Shown one piece after another: positions 1-8,126 of a DNA stretch of 64,000 bases. The first letter of the stretch is position 1; each line of letters opens with the position of its first letter. Below the pieces are notes generated by a model. The model saw only the letters and a program-made list of their open reading frames with translations, was not told the DNA's origin and did no database searches. The DNA is taken from positions 1 to 64,000 of the forward strand of contig CAILVY010000270.1 of assembly GCA_903837785.1 (NCBI GenBank). Reading direction: 5' to 3'. The translations under genes were made by a program, and so were the position numbers. Origin of the DNA: Candidatus Hydrogenedentota bacterium (GTDB lineage: Bacteria; Hydrogenedentota; Hydrogenedentia; Hydrogenedentales; CAILVY01).

Positions 1-248
1 ATTTTCTGCGCCCCCCTGGCCGCGTGCCCTGCATGCCCGCTGGAAGAATGTCCCACCGGACTTCATGAAGATGCGGCTCACCGGACTTCCGCCCAATGGC
101 GTCCACGTCACGGGAGATTTGCCGCCGTTGCACTTGACTTTGGCCATGTGTCTGCACGCCCCCGCTCAACGCTGTTCTTCGGAATGCCGTAATAGTGCAG
201 ATCTTGGAAACGTTCAATCGTGCCAGGACCCGGGCGGCATCTTAGCAT
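1..248 (-). CDS. Possible partial ORF running off the left edge
   Basis: An open frame begins at an ATG (complement of 246-248) and stays open for 82 codons to the window edge, so the ORF track does not list it. The translation contains plausible protein-like segments such as HYYGIPKNSVERG and a small Cys pair (CKCNGG). I see no convincing ribosome binding site and do not recognise the protein. In GC-rich DNA an 82-codon open frame can arise by chance, so this is weak. No other feature is visible in bases 1-343; the other ORFs there look like shadows. Confidence 0.22.
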
Positions 249-343
249 AAGCGCCGGGCGAAGAGAACCACAGGTATTCTGGACCTGCCTGCATCGCCCA
301 TGGAGGCGGGGCCGGGTGCCGGTGTCGTGGTACAGGGCGATAC

Positions 344-1843
344 TCAGTGTTCCACGCGCAGGACAATATCCCCGGTGCGCCGATGCGGGCCGTCGCCCGA
401 TTTTCCATTGTCATCGGTCCGGTTTATGCCGATGCCGTAGACGAGATAGTCGGCGTTTTCGCGCCGGAAGCGCAACGGCTTGCCGTCGAAGGGGTCCAGG
501 GGGATGCTGTCGAGGAAGGCGGGGATGAGGCCGTCCAGGTACTCGGGTGTAAAGCCGCCTACCAGCCGGTATCGTTCCATGGCCGAGGCTATGACCCCGG
601 CGCGAACCGTAGTGAGCAGTTCCGCGTAGGCGCGGATCATCCAGGGGGCGCTTGCGAGACTGTCGGAGGGGCGCGGCAGCCAGTGCTGCGAGGCCCAGGG
701 TCCCCGGATCATGCCGTCGACGCGGGCGGTCATCTCGTGCGCGGGGTGGCGTGAGGCCTCAATCACGCCGCTCATCATGCGGACGTAGCGCGCTTTGTCC
801 AGGTCGTTCCGGCCCAGCGAACCCATGCCCTGCATGAGGAGCGTGGTGGCCCCGGGAACATAATCGTCCAGGGGCATGTGCATTCCTTCGGTGATTTGGC
901 GCTGAAATTCCGGATCGTCATAGAGGGAGATGCCCATGGCCTGCTCGGTGATCAGGGCATTCGTGAGCGTCTGCGGCGTTTCTGCCTTTGCGAAAGCCGT
1001 CGAGAGTTTCGCAAGCTGCGCATCGGCGGGCGTGCAGCGCGACAGCACGTGCCCCAACGCTTCTGCGAGATTGGCCACGCATCGGCAATAGAAGATGTGG
1101 GAGTAAATGACGGGTTCATTGCGCATCGTGTCCGCAACCCGGAACCCGGTCAGGAGTGCTTCGGCAGCCTTGTCTGTGTTCCCATCCTCTCCCTCCAGCC
1201 GCGCTTCATAATCAAGATATCGGAGCACCTCGGCCACCGCCTTGACATGTGATGAATCCGGATTCCGGCCTCGGCTCAGATCGATGGGGAAGCGGCCGGG
1301 CGGCCGATGCGAGACTTCGTGCACCGCCCGCATCGCCTCTTGGCGGCCCGCGAGAAGCTTGCGCAATGTTTCACGTTCCGTCTCCTCCAGTCGCCGTGTC
1401 CCGGGCTCCTTCTTCAAGTTACGCAACGAGTCCATTTCCTCGGGGGTTTCCAGGGGGAGACTCAGGAGCCGGTACAACGCAGGGATTGCCGCGGCCAGCG
1501 TCTTCCCCGGAACTTGCACCCCGCCCGGGAGCGGGGGAGGGGATTGCGGGATCGCTGGGGAGGCCGTGTCTGCCCCAGGCGGATTCTCCGCCACCGCTGC
1601 GGCCTCCGTACCCTCGGAGTCCTCTTTCGCGGCTTGGGCCGGCGCCCACGTGGCCAGATCCTTGACAGACATGGGCAGCTTGGCGGCCCGTGCGGATTCG
1701 AACGCCTCGCGTATGCGGTCGCTGGCGGTCCAGCGGTACGCGATCAAGGGGAACACGACAAAGACACCGAGGGACGCAACTAGCAGCAGGACTTGCCGGC
1801 GGCGGCGTTGCCAGGGATAGGCTCGCTTGGGCGTGTGGTTCAT
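344..1843 (-). CDS. Membrane-anchored hypothetical protein, tandem paralog A
   Basis: A 499-aa protein of unknown function. The N-terminus has a basic stretch (WQRRRRQV) followed by one hydrophobic segment at about residues 17-37, so it is probably a type II membrane-anchored protein with most of the chain outside the cytoplasm. Residues ~75-110 are a Pro/Ala-rich linker. The C-terminus (ERYRLVGGFTPEYLDGLIP, then DPFDGKPLRF and a Gly/Asp-rich end) resembles the tail of pseudopilin-like proteins common in planctomycete-type genomes, where a sequence describing a small 'record' follows a helix. The next gene upstream is a paralog with the same plan (WQRRRRRS anchor; AAERYRIGHGAFP; DPFLEGEPLHYRT), 79 bp away. 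No catalytic motif is seen, and no function is assigned. Confidence 0.75.
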   Translation of the reverse strand: MNHTPKRAYPWQRRRRQVLLLVASLGVFVVFPLIAYRWTASDRIREAFESARAAKLPMSVKDLATWAPAQAAKEDSEGTEAAAVAENPPGADTASPAIPQSPPPLPGGVQVPGKTLAAAIPALYRLLSLPLETPEEMDSLRNLKKEPGTRRLEETERETLRKLLAGRQEAMRAVHEVSHRPPGRFPIDLSRGRNPDSSHVKAVAEVLRYLDYEARLEGEDGNTDKAAEALLTGFRVADTMRNEPVIYSHIFYCRCVANLAEALGHVLSRCTPADAQLAKLSTAFAKAETPQTLTNALITEQAMGISLYDDPEFQRQITEGMHMPLDDYVPGATTLLMQGMGSLGRNDLDKARYVRMMSGVIEASRHPAHEMTARVDGMIRGPWASQHWLPRPSDSLASAPWMIRAYAELLTTVRAGVIASAMERYRLVGGFTPEYLDGLIPAFLDSIPLDPFDGKPLRFRRENADYLVYGIGINRTDDNGKSGDGPHRRTGDIVLRVEH

Positions 1844-1922
1844 GCAAGAAACTTCCGGCGTCTAATGACATACGACCCGAAATACGATCAATCCTGATTT
1901 CAAGACGAGCAGTCCTGCCCCC

Positions 1923-3329
1923 TTACGTTCCGTTTCCCCGTTCGACCCGGAAGACCACGTCGCCCTGATTCGTCATGTAGATGTTCTGCGGGTCTGTCCC
2001 GCCTTCATCCTGGTGATTGTGCCCCACACTGTACAAGAGATAACCCCCCTCCAGTGTACGATAATGCAGCGGCTCCCCTTCCAGAAATGGGTCGCCGGGC
2101 AGATGATCAAGATAACCCGGCACGAGATCGGCAAGCGTGACCGGAAATGCCCCATGGCCGATGCGATATCGCTCCGCTGCGATCGCGGTCCGCACGAGCA
2201 GCATGTGAGCCACGGACTGTACGAAGAGTTCGCTTGTCCGGATCATCCGATCCGTCATTACGCGCCGAAGCGCCATGTCCTGTCGTATGCCGTTCGCGCT
2301 CAAGCGAAGCGCCTGGCCCGTCTTCAGCAACGCGGCCGTGGACGTGCGCGCCGCGTCAATCAACGCATCCGTATCCCGGATGAAGCCGGCCGCATCCTCT
2401 GTGTCCATCCCCAGGAGCGACTTGGCGCGAAGTGCGCCGAACAGGACACTCTTATGCAGGCGGTCCTGCTGCCACCCGCGCATTTCCTCGGGGTTGATCA
2501 GCAGTTCCGGATGTGCGGACTCATCAAGGATTTCGAGCCGGCTGCCCGCGATCGTGCGTACGATGGCATCCGGAGAAAGTGCGCGCAGCACGGTTTCGTC
2601 AAGGCACGCCAGGTCTTCGTCGTCAAACGCGAGGGCATTCAACGCGTGTTCAAGAACCTGCGCAATGGCCTGATGCTGGCGAAAGACGAATGTCTGCAGC
2701 GGCCATAGGTATTGTTCCCGAAAGCAGGCAAGCGGGGCCGCCATCGACACGATGGCTTCCGCAGCCTCTTTGGATCGCCCTTGTCCGGCGTGCATCATCG
2801 CCTCCGCCGTGTGCATTCGCTCGATGCTTTGGATGTTCCGCAGAAACGTCCAGTCAAAAATCTCCTTCCGCGGATCATCCGGAACCACAAGACATGTCTC
2901 GCAGTGCGCAGCCTCGTGAGAAACGGACAATATCTCCTGATACGGGGACAACATGCGCTCGAGATTGCTGTAGACATCTTTCCCCAAACCCCGGCGCGGA
3001 GGCGCATTTCCGGTCGCTTCAATCAGGAAAGTGATTTGATACGAAGACACATCGTACATTTCATTTCCCGGAAGACTCCGATAGAGGTCGCCGGCGTTGG
3101 GCCCTTGCGGAGGAGGGGAGTGCCAGGCGCCCAATTCCTCAAGCGTGGCCGGGAGCCCTTTGGAGCGGCCCGCTTCGAGCAGCGCGCGAATCGCGTGGCC
3201 GCGGTGCAGCCGCGACAGCGCGATGGGCACGGCAAGCGCTGCAAGCGCAACGCAAAAGATGTACAGCGAACGGCGGCGCCGGCGCTGCCACGGATAGCTT
3301 CGATGCGCTCTCTCGATGGACTGCGGCAT
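1923..3329 (-). CDS. Membrane-anchored hypothetical protein, tandem paralog B
   Basis: A 468-aa paralog of the downstream gene. I place the start at the ATG complementary to 3327-3329 (MPQSIERAHRSYPW) rather than at the ORF-track start 13 codons upstream, because this aligns its N-terminus with the paralog. It has a basic patch, one membrane segment at about residues 20-38, a largely helical middle and the same C-terminal pattern (RYRIGHGAFPVTLADLVP, GDPFLEG, LLYSVGHN). The pair probably arose by tandem duplication and has diverged strongly except at both ends. Role unknown; the exported C-terminal part is the most conserved visible piece. Confidence 0.75.
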   Translation of the reverse strand: MPQSIERAHRSYPWQRRRRRSLYIFCVALAALAVPIALSRLHRGHAIRALLEAGRSKGLPATLEELGAWHSPPPQGPNAGDLYRSLPGNEMYDVSSYQITFLIEATGNAPPRRGLGKDVYSNLERMLSPYQEILSVSHEAAHCETCLVVPDDPRKEIFDWTFLRNIQSIERMHTAEAMMHAGQGRSKEAAEAIVSMAAPLACFREQYLWPLQTFVFRQHQAIAQVLEHALNALAFDDEDLACLDETVLRALSPDAIVRTIAGSRLEILDESAHPELLINPEEMRGWQQDRLHKSVLFGALRAKSLLGMDTEDAAGFIRDTDALIDAARTSTAALLKTGQALRLSANGIRQDMALRRVMTDRMIRTSELFVQSVAHMLLVRTAIAAERYRIGHGAFPVTLADLVPGYLDHLPGDPFLEGEPLHYRTLEGGYLLYSVGHNHQDEGGTDPQNIYMTNQGDVVFRVERGNGT

Positions 3330-3401
3330 GACGGCGAAACAATGACACGGAGCAGCCGCCACGATCAACGGCGGGCGCCGGCCCGCGGCGAGGCCACGGA
3401 T

Positions 3402-4217
3402 TCAGCCCGTGAATTCCTTCACGAAGTCGAGGATGAGTCCGGTGAGAATGGAGGCGATGCCAAAGGAGAGGACAACGCCGTAGAGGGCAAGCAGGGCCTG
3501 AACGATGCGTTTCAGGCTGTAATCCCACGCATTGGCCAGGGGCAGCCCGCTCAGCACGGCGAGGGGCGTGCAGAGGGCCAGCGACCAGAAGAACAATTCG
3601 CCCGCGCGGACATGGAGCCAGGCCCAGTCGCCCAGTTCCGGAATGGGACGATGCAGATACTGCTCTTCGATATAGTAGATGCCGCGCACCGCGTATTGAC
3701 TGCCGTAGTGCAAGGCGAACGCCAGGGCCACCGCGCCGAAGCCTCGTCCGAGAACGCGGGCCTTGGCAATCCTCGGCTCCTCCTCGCCCCCGGCGAGGCG
3801 CAGCCAAACATACAGGGCGAGATAGGCGATAAGCGCCAGCGGTCCGGTCGTGAGGCCCAGCACGAATGCGAAGCCGCGCACGAGCCAGGGAGCCGCGTCG
3901 AGGTATTCGGCGAGCCCTCCGCACACCCCCAGCCAGACCCGGTCTTCCCGCGCAAGCTGAAGCGTGCCGGGCGCCGTCCGCCGCGCGGCAAACGATGCCG
4001 CCACTTCCGCGGGATCCCCAAGCCGTTCGATCAGCGCTGCGACATCCTCGTCGTGGATGGAGTCCCCGTCTGCGGCGTTCAGTTCGCGCTCCATGCGCGA
4101 TTGCAGGCGGACGAAACCCCGCTCACGCGCACGCTCGGGCAAGTCCTCCGGAAGATGGCTGTTCACTTCACGCACGAAGCGTGCAAGCAGGCTTTCCTGT
4201 TTCTGCGTCAAGCGCAT
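3402..4217 (-). CDS. HAAS-like / PspC-domain membrane protein
   Basis: A 271-aa protein. Residues 1-75 look like the HAAS helical signalling domain (ending ALIERLGDPAEVAASF). Residues ~88-150 match a PspC domain: a short phage-shock-C-type stretch with WLGVCGGLAEYLD followed by paired hydrophobic helices. Two to three more membrane helices fill the C-terminal half. PspC proteins sit in the inner membrane and act in envelope-stress signalling; HAAS domains usually couple membrane proteins to PadR-type regulators, but no PadR gene is visible here. Its start lies 9 bp after the stop of the upstream TPR protein, so the two are probably co-transcribed. Confidence 0.8.
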   Translation of the reverse strand: MRLTQKQESLLARFVREVNSHLPEDLPERARERGFVRLQSRMERELNAADGDSIHDEDVAALIERLGDPAEVAASFAARRTAPGTLQLAREDRVWLGVCGGLAEYLDAAPWLVRGFAFVLGLTTGPLALIAYLALYVWLRLAGGEEEPRIAKARVLGRGFGAVALAFALHYGSQYAVRGIYYIEEQYLHRPIPELGDWAWLHVRAGELFFWSLALCTPLAVLSGLPLANAWDYSLKRIVQALLALYGVVLSFGIASILTGLILDFVKEFTG

Positions 4218-4226
4218 GCGGCCCGC

Positions 4227-5540
4227 CTAGCGCAGGAACATCAGCGCCAGCGCAGCCGCCACCGCTATCGCGAGGACCGCCAGCACTATCCAGAGGCCCG
4301 GCTTTCCCTTGGCCGGAGCCGCCTTGAACAGGGCGGCAAGCTCCGGAAGCTCGGCGGCAAGGACGTCCTCCGCGGGCCGCCATTCGCCAATGCGGTCGCG
4401 CCGGCATTTCGCGCCGAGGACAATCGTGCCGCTCCGAAGCGCCTTCTCGATGTCTTTCGGAGACACGGCCTCGAAGATCACGTCCCCGTACTGATCCGCG
4501 AATTCCCATACATGGCCCAAGTGGTGTTGCGCGCGGAATTCCTGTATCCGATGGGCCAGGGCGGAACGCGCCTCGAAGCTGAGCTTTCCCTCGTACAGTC
4601 GCTCCAGAAAGCGCAATCCCTGCGGCGCTTCGCCGTTTGCGGCGAGCGCCTGCGCCAGCGTCGCAATGACCCCGGAATCCTCCGCACCCCCCAGCTCATA
4701 CGCCTCGCGCACGCATTCAAGCGATTTCCGCACGTCCTGCAAGGGGGCTTCCGATTCCAGATACACCCGCGCAAGCAGCCAATGCGCCGGCCAGCGGCCC
4801 GCGTCACGTGACAAGGCGACTTCCAGCACCGCCCGGGCATCCGCATACCGGCCGCGCCGCACCAGCTTCTCCGCTTCAACGAGATCGCCGGTCAATTCCT
4901 TGGGCGAGGATGTCGGCGTGTCCACGGAGGCGACCATGGTCTTCGCGTACGAGTCTTCCTGCGTCTCCGAGGTGGCCGTGGAACCGGGCACCACGTGATG
5001 CGGTTCGACCCGCAGCAGCAGCGGGGCTTTCTGGCCGGAACGTACAAAGTTGATGGGCGTTTCCGCCGATCCAATACGGACAATCGGCGCGAGCACCGGC
5101 AGGCCTTCCGGCGAGACTATCGTGAGTGCGTCGCCCACCCGGAACATCCCGGACTTCACGTGCCCCGTCACAATGGCCTGATCCGTGGAAGCCGGAAAGA
5201 CCGTCTCAATTACGAACACATTGGCGCCGTTCTCCTCGACGGGCGGCGCGGCGTTCGCCGACGCCTGAACCTGCGCTTCGGCCTGCTTCGCCGCAATCAA
5301 GGCACGCAATTCGTCAAGACGATCCTTCTCCGCTTTCCCATCCAGGCGCTGCATGCACTCGCGGGCCTCGGCCATGCGCCCGAGTCCAATCAGGCACCGC
5401 GCCCGGTGATACGTCACGTGGCGGCTGTTGGGGCGCTCCGCATCGATCTGATCCAGCAGTTGCAGCGCCAAATCCACCTGATTGGCGTCCGCAAGGCCTA
5501 CCGCCCGCGTGTAGAGATCCTTCGCCTCCTCGTTCGTCAT
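4227..5540 (-). CDS. TPR protein with EF-Tu domain-2-like barrel and C-terminal membrane anchor
   Basis: A 437-aa protein with an unusual order of parts. Residues ~1-90 are TPR-like helices (ADANQVDLALQLLDQIDAE). Residues ~105-195 closely follow the pattern of translation-factor domain 2 (EF-Tu beta-barrel): VFVIETVF, then IVTGHVKSGMFRVGDALTIV, then SGQKAPLLLRV. Residues ~220-330 are further TPR helices. The last ~20 residues (LWIVLAVLAIAVAAALALMF) form a single C-terminal hydrophobic segment, so it is probably tail-anchored with the bulk in the cytoplasm. There is no GTPase domain. Function unknown. It lies downstream of rplJL but behind a terminator, with its own ATG and no overlap. The domain-2 call rests on pattern reading only. 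Confidence 0.75.
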   Translation of the reverse strand: MTNEEAKDLYTRAVGLADANQVDLALQLLDQIDAERPNSRHVTYHRARCLIGLGRMAEARECMQRLDGKAEKDRLDELRALIAAKQAEAQVQASANAAPPVEENGANVFVIETVFPASTDQAIVTGHVKSGMFRVGDALTIVSPEGLPVLAPIVRIGSAETPINFVRSGQKAPLLLRVEPHHVVPGSTATSETQEDSYAKTMVASVDTPTSSPKELTGDLVEAEKLVRRGRYADARAVLEVALSRDAGRWPAHWLLARVYLESEAPLQDVRKSLECVREAYELGGAEDSGVIATLAQALAANGEAPQGLRFLERLYEGKLSFEARSALAHRIQEFRAQHHLGHVWEFADQYGDVIFEAVSPKDIEKALRSGTIVLGAKCRRDRIGEWRPAEDVLAAELPELAALFKAAPAKGKPGLWIVLAVLAIAVAAALALMFLR

Positions 5541-5630
5541 GTGCTACCTCCCGGCAATGGCGTCCATTGCTGGGCCACAGTATAGCATGAACCTTCCGGC
5601 CGCGGCGCGCCCGGACGCCGTCCCGCCGCA

Positions 5631-5668
5631 ACAAAAGAAAGGCGGCCGACCCCGGGGGATCAGCCGCC
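5631..5668 (-). terminator. Rho-independent terminator after rplL
   Basis: On the minus strand a GC-rich hairpin with arms GGCGGC/GCCGCC and an inner GATCCCC/GGGGTC pairing is followed directly by cgccTTTCTTTTGTTG. It lies 20 nt past the rplL stop and separates the ribosomal operon from the TPR gene downstream. Confidence 0.8.
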
Positions 5669-5688
5669 CATCGATTCGGTTGAAAGGA

Positions 5689-6087
5689 TTACGCGACGCC
5701 CTTGATCTCGACGACCGCGCCGGATCCCTCAAGCTGCTCTTTCAGCTTGTCCGCTTCTTCCTTCGTCACGCCCTGCTTCACCGCCTTGGGAACCGCGTCC
5801 ACGAGATCCTTGGCTTCCTTCAGGCCCAGGCCCGCAATGTCCTTCACGATCTTGATGACCGCGATCTTCTGCGAACCGTGTTCCTTGAGGATGACGTCGA
5901 ACGAGGTCGGGCCTTCATCAGACGCCGCCGCTTCGCCGCCGCCCGCGGCCATCATCGGCATGGCCATCGCCATCGGGGCCGACGCCGACACGCCGAACTT
6001 CTCTTCGAGGGCCTTCACCAACTCGCTCAGCTCCAGCACGGACAATTCCGCGATGGTATTGATAATGCTGTCAAACTTTTCCGACAT
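5689..6087 (-). CDS. rplL: 50S ribosomal protein L7/L12
   Basis: A 132-aa protein, the usual length. The N-terminal dimerisation region ([22 protein letters not shown]) is followed by an Ala/Met/Gly-rich hinge and the globular C-terminal domain ([36 protein letters not shown]). L7/L12 forms the stalk of the large subunit together with L10 and recruits translation factors. It is 61 bp downstream of rplJ in the expected order. The usual rpoB-rpoC do not follow; a terminator does. Confidence 0.97.
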   Translation of the reverse strand: MSEKFDSIINTIAELSVLELSELVKALEEKFGVSASAPMAMAMPMMAAGGGEAAASDEGPTSFDVILKEHGSQKIAVIKIVKDIAGLGLKEAKDLVDAVPKAVKQGVTKEEADKLKEQLEGSGAVVEIKGVA

Positions 6088-6148
6088 GATGCTATCTTCC
6101 TTTGGTCCAAGTTGTTGCTGTATTGACTTTCCGCCAGGCGATCAGCCC

Positions 6149-6676
6149 TCAGGCTGCCGCGGCTTCCTCTTTCTGTTTCCGAATCTGATCGAGCACGTTG
6201 ACCAGGCTGCGCGGCACGGCATTGAGCACGCCCACGAACTGACTCAACGGCGCGGCGATCGTGCACACCACTTGTGCGACCAATTGCTCGCGGCTCGGCA
6301 GCGTGGCCAGCGCGATCAGTTGGTCCTTGTTGACCACCTTTCCGCTCAGCACGCCCCCAACCATGGATACGAATTTCACTTCCGCGGCCGCCTGCTTCAG
6401 GATCTTGGCCGGGGTCACGGGATCTTTGCAGAAGGCCCACGCCGTCGGCCCTTCCAAAAGGTCCGCGGCCGCTTCGACGCCCGCCTCGCGCAGGGCGCGC
6501 CGCGCCAAGGTGTTCTTGTACACCTTGAAATCGATGTCCGCGGCCCGAAGCTTGTTGCGCAGGTCGGTCACCTTCTCGACGTTGATGCCCACATACTTCG
6601 TGGCAATCGCCACCTCGCTGTTCGCAAGTTTCTCTTTGAACTCTTCTACAGCGGCAATTTTCTCTGGGGTCGGCAA
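6149..6676 (-). CDS. rplJ: 50S ribosomal protein L10
   Basis: A 175-aa protein of normal length for L10, the anchor of the ribosomal stalk. It shows the family's N-terminal pattern (KIAAVEEFKEKLANSEVAI), the KVYKNTLARRAL motif and a helical C-terminus that binds L7/L12 dimers. The start codon is TTG (complement of 6674-6676), supported by a strong AGGAGGTG site about 9 nt upstream; no ATG fits this frame better. It is first in an rplJ-rplL operon preceded by an L10-type leader. The usual rplK-rplA partners are absent upstream: the next gene is divergent. Confidence 0.96.
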   Translation of the reverse strand: MPTPEKIAAVEEFKEKLANSEVAIATKYVGINVEKVTDLRNKLRAADIDFKVYKNTLARRALREAGVEAAADLLEGPTAWAFCKDPVTPAKILKQAAAEVKFVSMVGGVLSGKVVNKDQLIALATLPSREQLVAQVVCTIAAPLSQFVGVLNAVPRSLVNVLDQIRKQKEEAAAA

Positions 6677-6724
6677 ATGCAGTCACCTCCTCTCAAGCGT
6701 TGTTGCAGGGTCCTTAAAAATGAT

Positions 6725-6807
6725 ACGTCCCGCGCCGTCATTGGACAGGGCGGGACGTGAAATTCCATTCACTTTCCCACGGTCTCGGCAGGCAACATTA
6801 AGGCCTT
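6725..6807 (-). promoter_or_regulatory. L10-type ribosomal leader: attenuator with alternative hairpins
   Basis: Read on the minus strand upstream of rplJ, the leader has three parts in order. First is CCTGCCGAGACCGTGG, similar to the L10 kink-turn binding site of autogenous ribosomal leaders. Second is an antiterminator in which GTGGGA pairs with TCCCGC around a nested GTGAA/TTCAC hairpin. Third is a terminator with perfect arms ACGTCCCGC (6750-6758) and GCGGGACGT (6725-6733), followed by ATCATTTTT. The 5' arm of the terminator overlaps the 3' arm of the antiterminator, so only one can form. The expected behaviour is that excess L10 favours termination; that is family knowledge, not seen here. 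Confidence 0.72.
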
Positions 6808-6848
6808 TCGGCCGCCGGCTGTCTTTGACGCGCAGTCACTACGGGTGC

Positions 6849-6878
6849 ATCATAGCAAATGCGCGCGGTTCCGCGCAA
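6849..6878 (-). promoter_or_regulatory. Probable rplJ-rplL promoter
   Basis: On the minus strand an extended -10, TGCTATGAT, has its TATGAT hexamer at 6849-6854. The candidate -35 (TTGCGC) is 18 nt upstream and weak. Transcription would start near 6842, about 40 nt before the L10 kink-turn motif, which suits a leader-regulated promoter. Confidence 0.5.
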
Positions 6879-6955
6879 ATCCCGGTTCCCATGGCGTTTG
6901 ACAATCCGGTCCGCCCTTTGCTCCAATACGCCGCGGATTAGTTTGGAGGTCTTTC

Positions 6956-7540
6956 GTGACGCAATCCCCCCGGCAACACGATGGCTGGCGCTGGCCGGCC
7001 TTCTTCTTGTGGATGCTGTTCTTTGCCGCCGGACTCTTCCCGGAATGGGTCTATTATCAACTCCGCGATGCCGGCCAGGTCGCCACACAGCGTGCCCTGA
7101 CCAATTCCTTCTATCTTCTGCCACTCGCCATGGCCGGCTTCTTCGCCGGCTTTGTCTTTGTCCGCTGCCGCGAAGCCGGCACAGGCGAGGCGGCGACCGG
7201 CAAAGCGGTGCAGGTCTGGATCCTCGCCCTCGTGGCTTTTCTGCCCATCCGCCTCGAACAGGTCGTCGATTACTGGAACATCCCCGTGCCGGAATATCGA
7301 CGCCTTATCCTCAGCATGGCTTCGGTAAAATGCATCGCGTGGCTGTATCTGCTCAGCATCGTCTTTCGGTACCACTTCTGCAGTGGCTACCGCCTTTTTC
7401 AGCGCATGCCTTCGGTCTTCCCCAGCAGCCGAAAAGCTTCCAAAACGGCGCACTCCCCTGAGGCGGCCGGTCCACAGCCGCCTGCTTCGCCTCCCGATCC
7501 CGAAGATACGGCAGAGGCCATCCGGGAGCACGGAATCTGA
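6956..7540 (+). CDS. Four-helix integral membrane protein, unknown
   Basis: A 194-aa protein starting at GTG, with a GGAGG site 7 nt upstream. About four hydrophobic segments are visible: AFFLWMLFFAAGLFP, FYLLPLAMAGFFAGFVF, ILALVAFLPI and AWLYLLSIVF. The last ~50 residues are a Pro/Ala-rich polar tail, probably disordered and cytoplasmic. It is transcribed divergently from rplJ across a 279-bp gap. No family is recognised. Confidence 0.65.
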   Translation: MTQSPRQHDGWRWPAFFLWMLFFAAGLFPEWVYYQLRDAGQVATQRALTNSFYLLPLAMAGFFAGFVFVRCREAGTGEAATGKAVQVWILALVAFLPIRLEQVVDYWNIPVPEYRRLILSMASVKCIAWLYLLSIVFRYHFCSGYRLFQRMPSVFPSSRKASKTAHSPEAAGPQPPASPPDPEDTAEAIREHGI

Positions 7541-7684
7541 CGCGCCGGTATTGCTTTCATGCAAGAAAGGCATCCCCCCGAACTCTGACACTGCTCGGTG
7601 TCACGGCTCACTTCGGGAGAAGCGCGCGCAAGATTCCATTAAAACAATGAATTCCTTCAAGTACGCAGCGCCATGAACAGCTAT

Positions 7685-7708
7685 TTGTAATCTAGATTAC
7701 AATATAAT
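7685..7708 (+). promoter_or_regulatory. 18-bp perfect palindrome abutting a consensus -10
   Basis: TTGTAATCTAGATTACAA (7685-7702) is a perfect inverted repeat with no spacer. It is followed at once by TATAAT (7703-7708), a perfect -10 hexamer. A palindrome directly upstream of a -10 is the classic geometry of a repressor operator. Transcription to the right would begin near 7715 and enter the hairpin-rich region that ends at the twin terminators. The protein that binds it is unknown, and no -35 stands out. Confidence 0.5.
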
Positions 7709-8076
7709 TCGGCGCCAGCAGCAGCCTCTTCGGGCTTCCCCGGTTCTTTTTCGGCCGTAGACATGGGGCTTGTACTCTGTAAGTGCTTATAAAACAATGC
7801 TTTGAATATGAGTGATGAAATGAGTCTCGTTGTTGCGGGACCTATTGAGTTTGGCCGGAACGTGGTGTAAACTTAGTTTCGAAGCGAGGAGAGCACGGTG
7901 CTCCTCCCCCAGTAGAAACGGACAGTGCGGCAGTCGCCAGCGCTGAGCAATAGTTGACTCGAAAAGCGTTGAGGGTTTCCTCAACAGGAAGCTTTTCGAA
8001 CGAAGGGTTTCCCCTAAGAAGAGGATGCCTAATCCTCTGCGAAGCTCTAACGCCCGTTAGAGCAACGCACCTCACC

Positions 8077-8118
8077 GGAGATGCCGGTCGCCCCCTACCG
8101 GCATCTCCCCCCTTCTTT
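8077..8118 (+). terminator. Intrinsic terminator 1 of a tandem pair
   Basis: GGAGATGCCGGT pairs perfectly with ACCGGCATCTCC across the loop CGCCCCCT. A weak CCCCTTCTTTA tail follows. The sequence is almost identical to the next hairpin. Confidence 0.7.
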
Positions 8119-8126
8119 ATCTCACC

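Noticed and set aside
65-250. 61-aa plus-strand ORF at the left edge
   Set aside because: No ribosome site and no domain.
2712-4811. 699-aa plus-strand ORF across the minus-strand paralog/PspC/TPR genes
   Set aside because: It covers three genes that each have clear domains on the other strand and itself shows only Arg/Gln/His-rich shadow composition.
7886-7940. Resemblance to RNase P RNA (GAGGAGAGCACGGTGCTCC and ACGGACAGTGCGGCAG versus P4-region motifs)
   Set aside because: The match to GAGGAAAGTCCGGGC is partial, the spacing between the two segments is far too short, and no conserved 3' partner motif is present.
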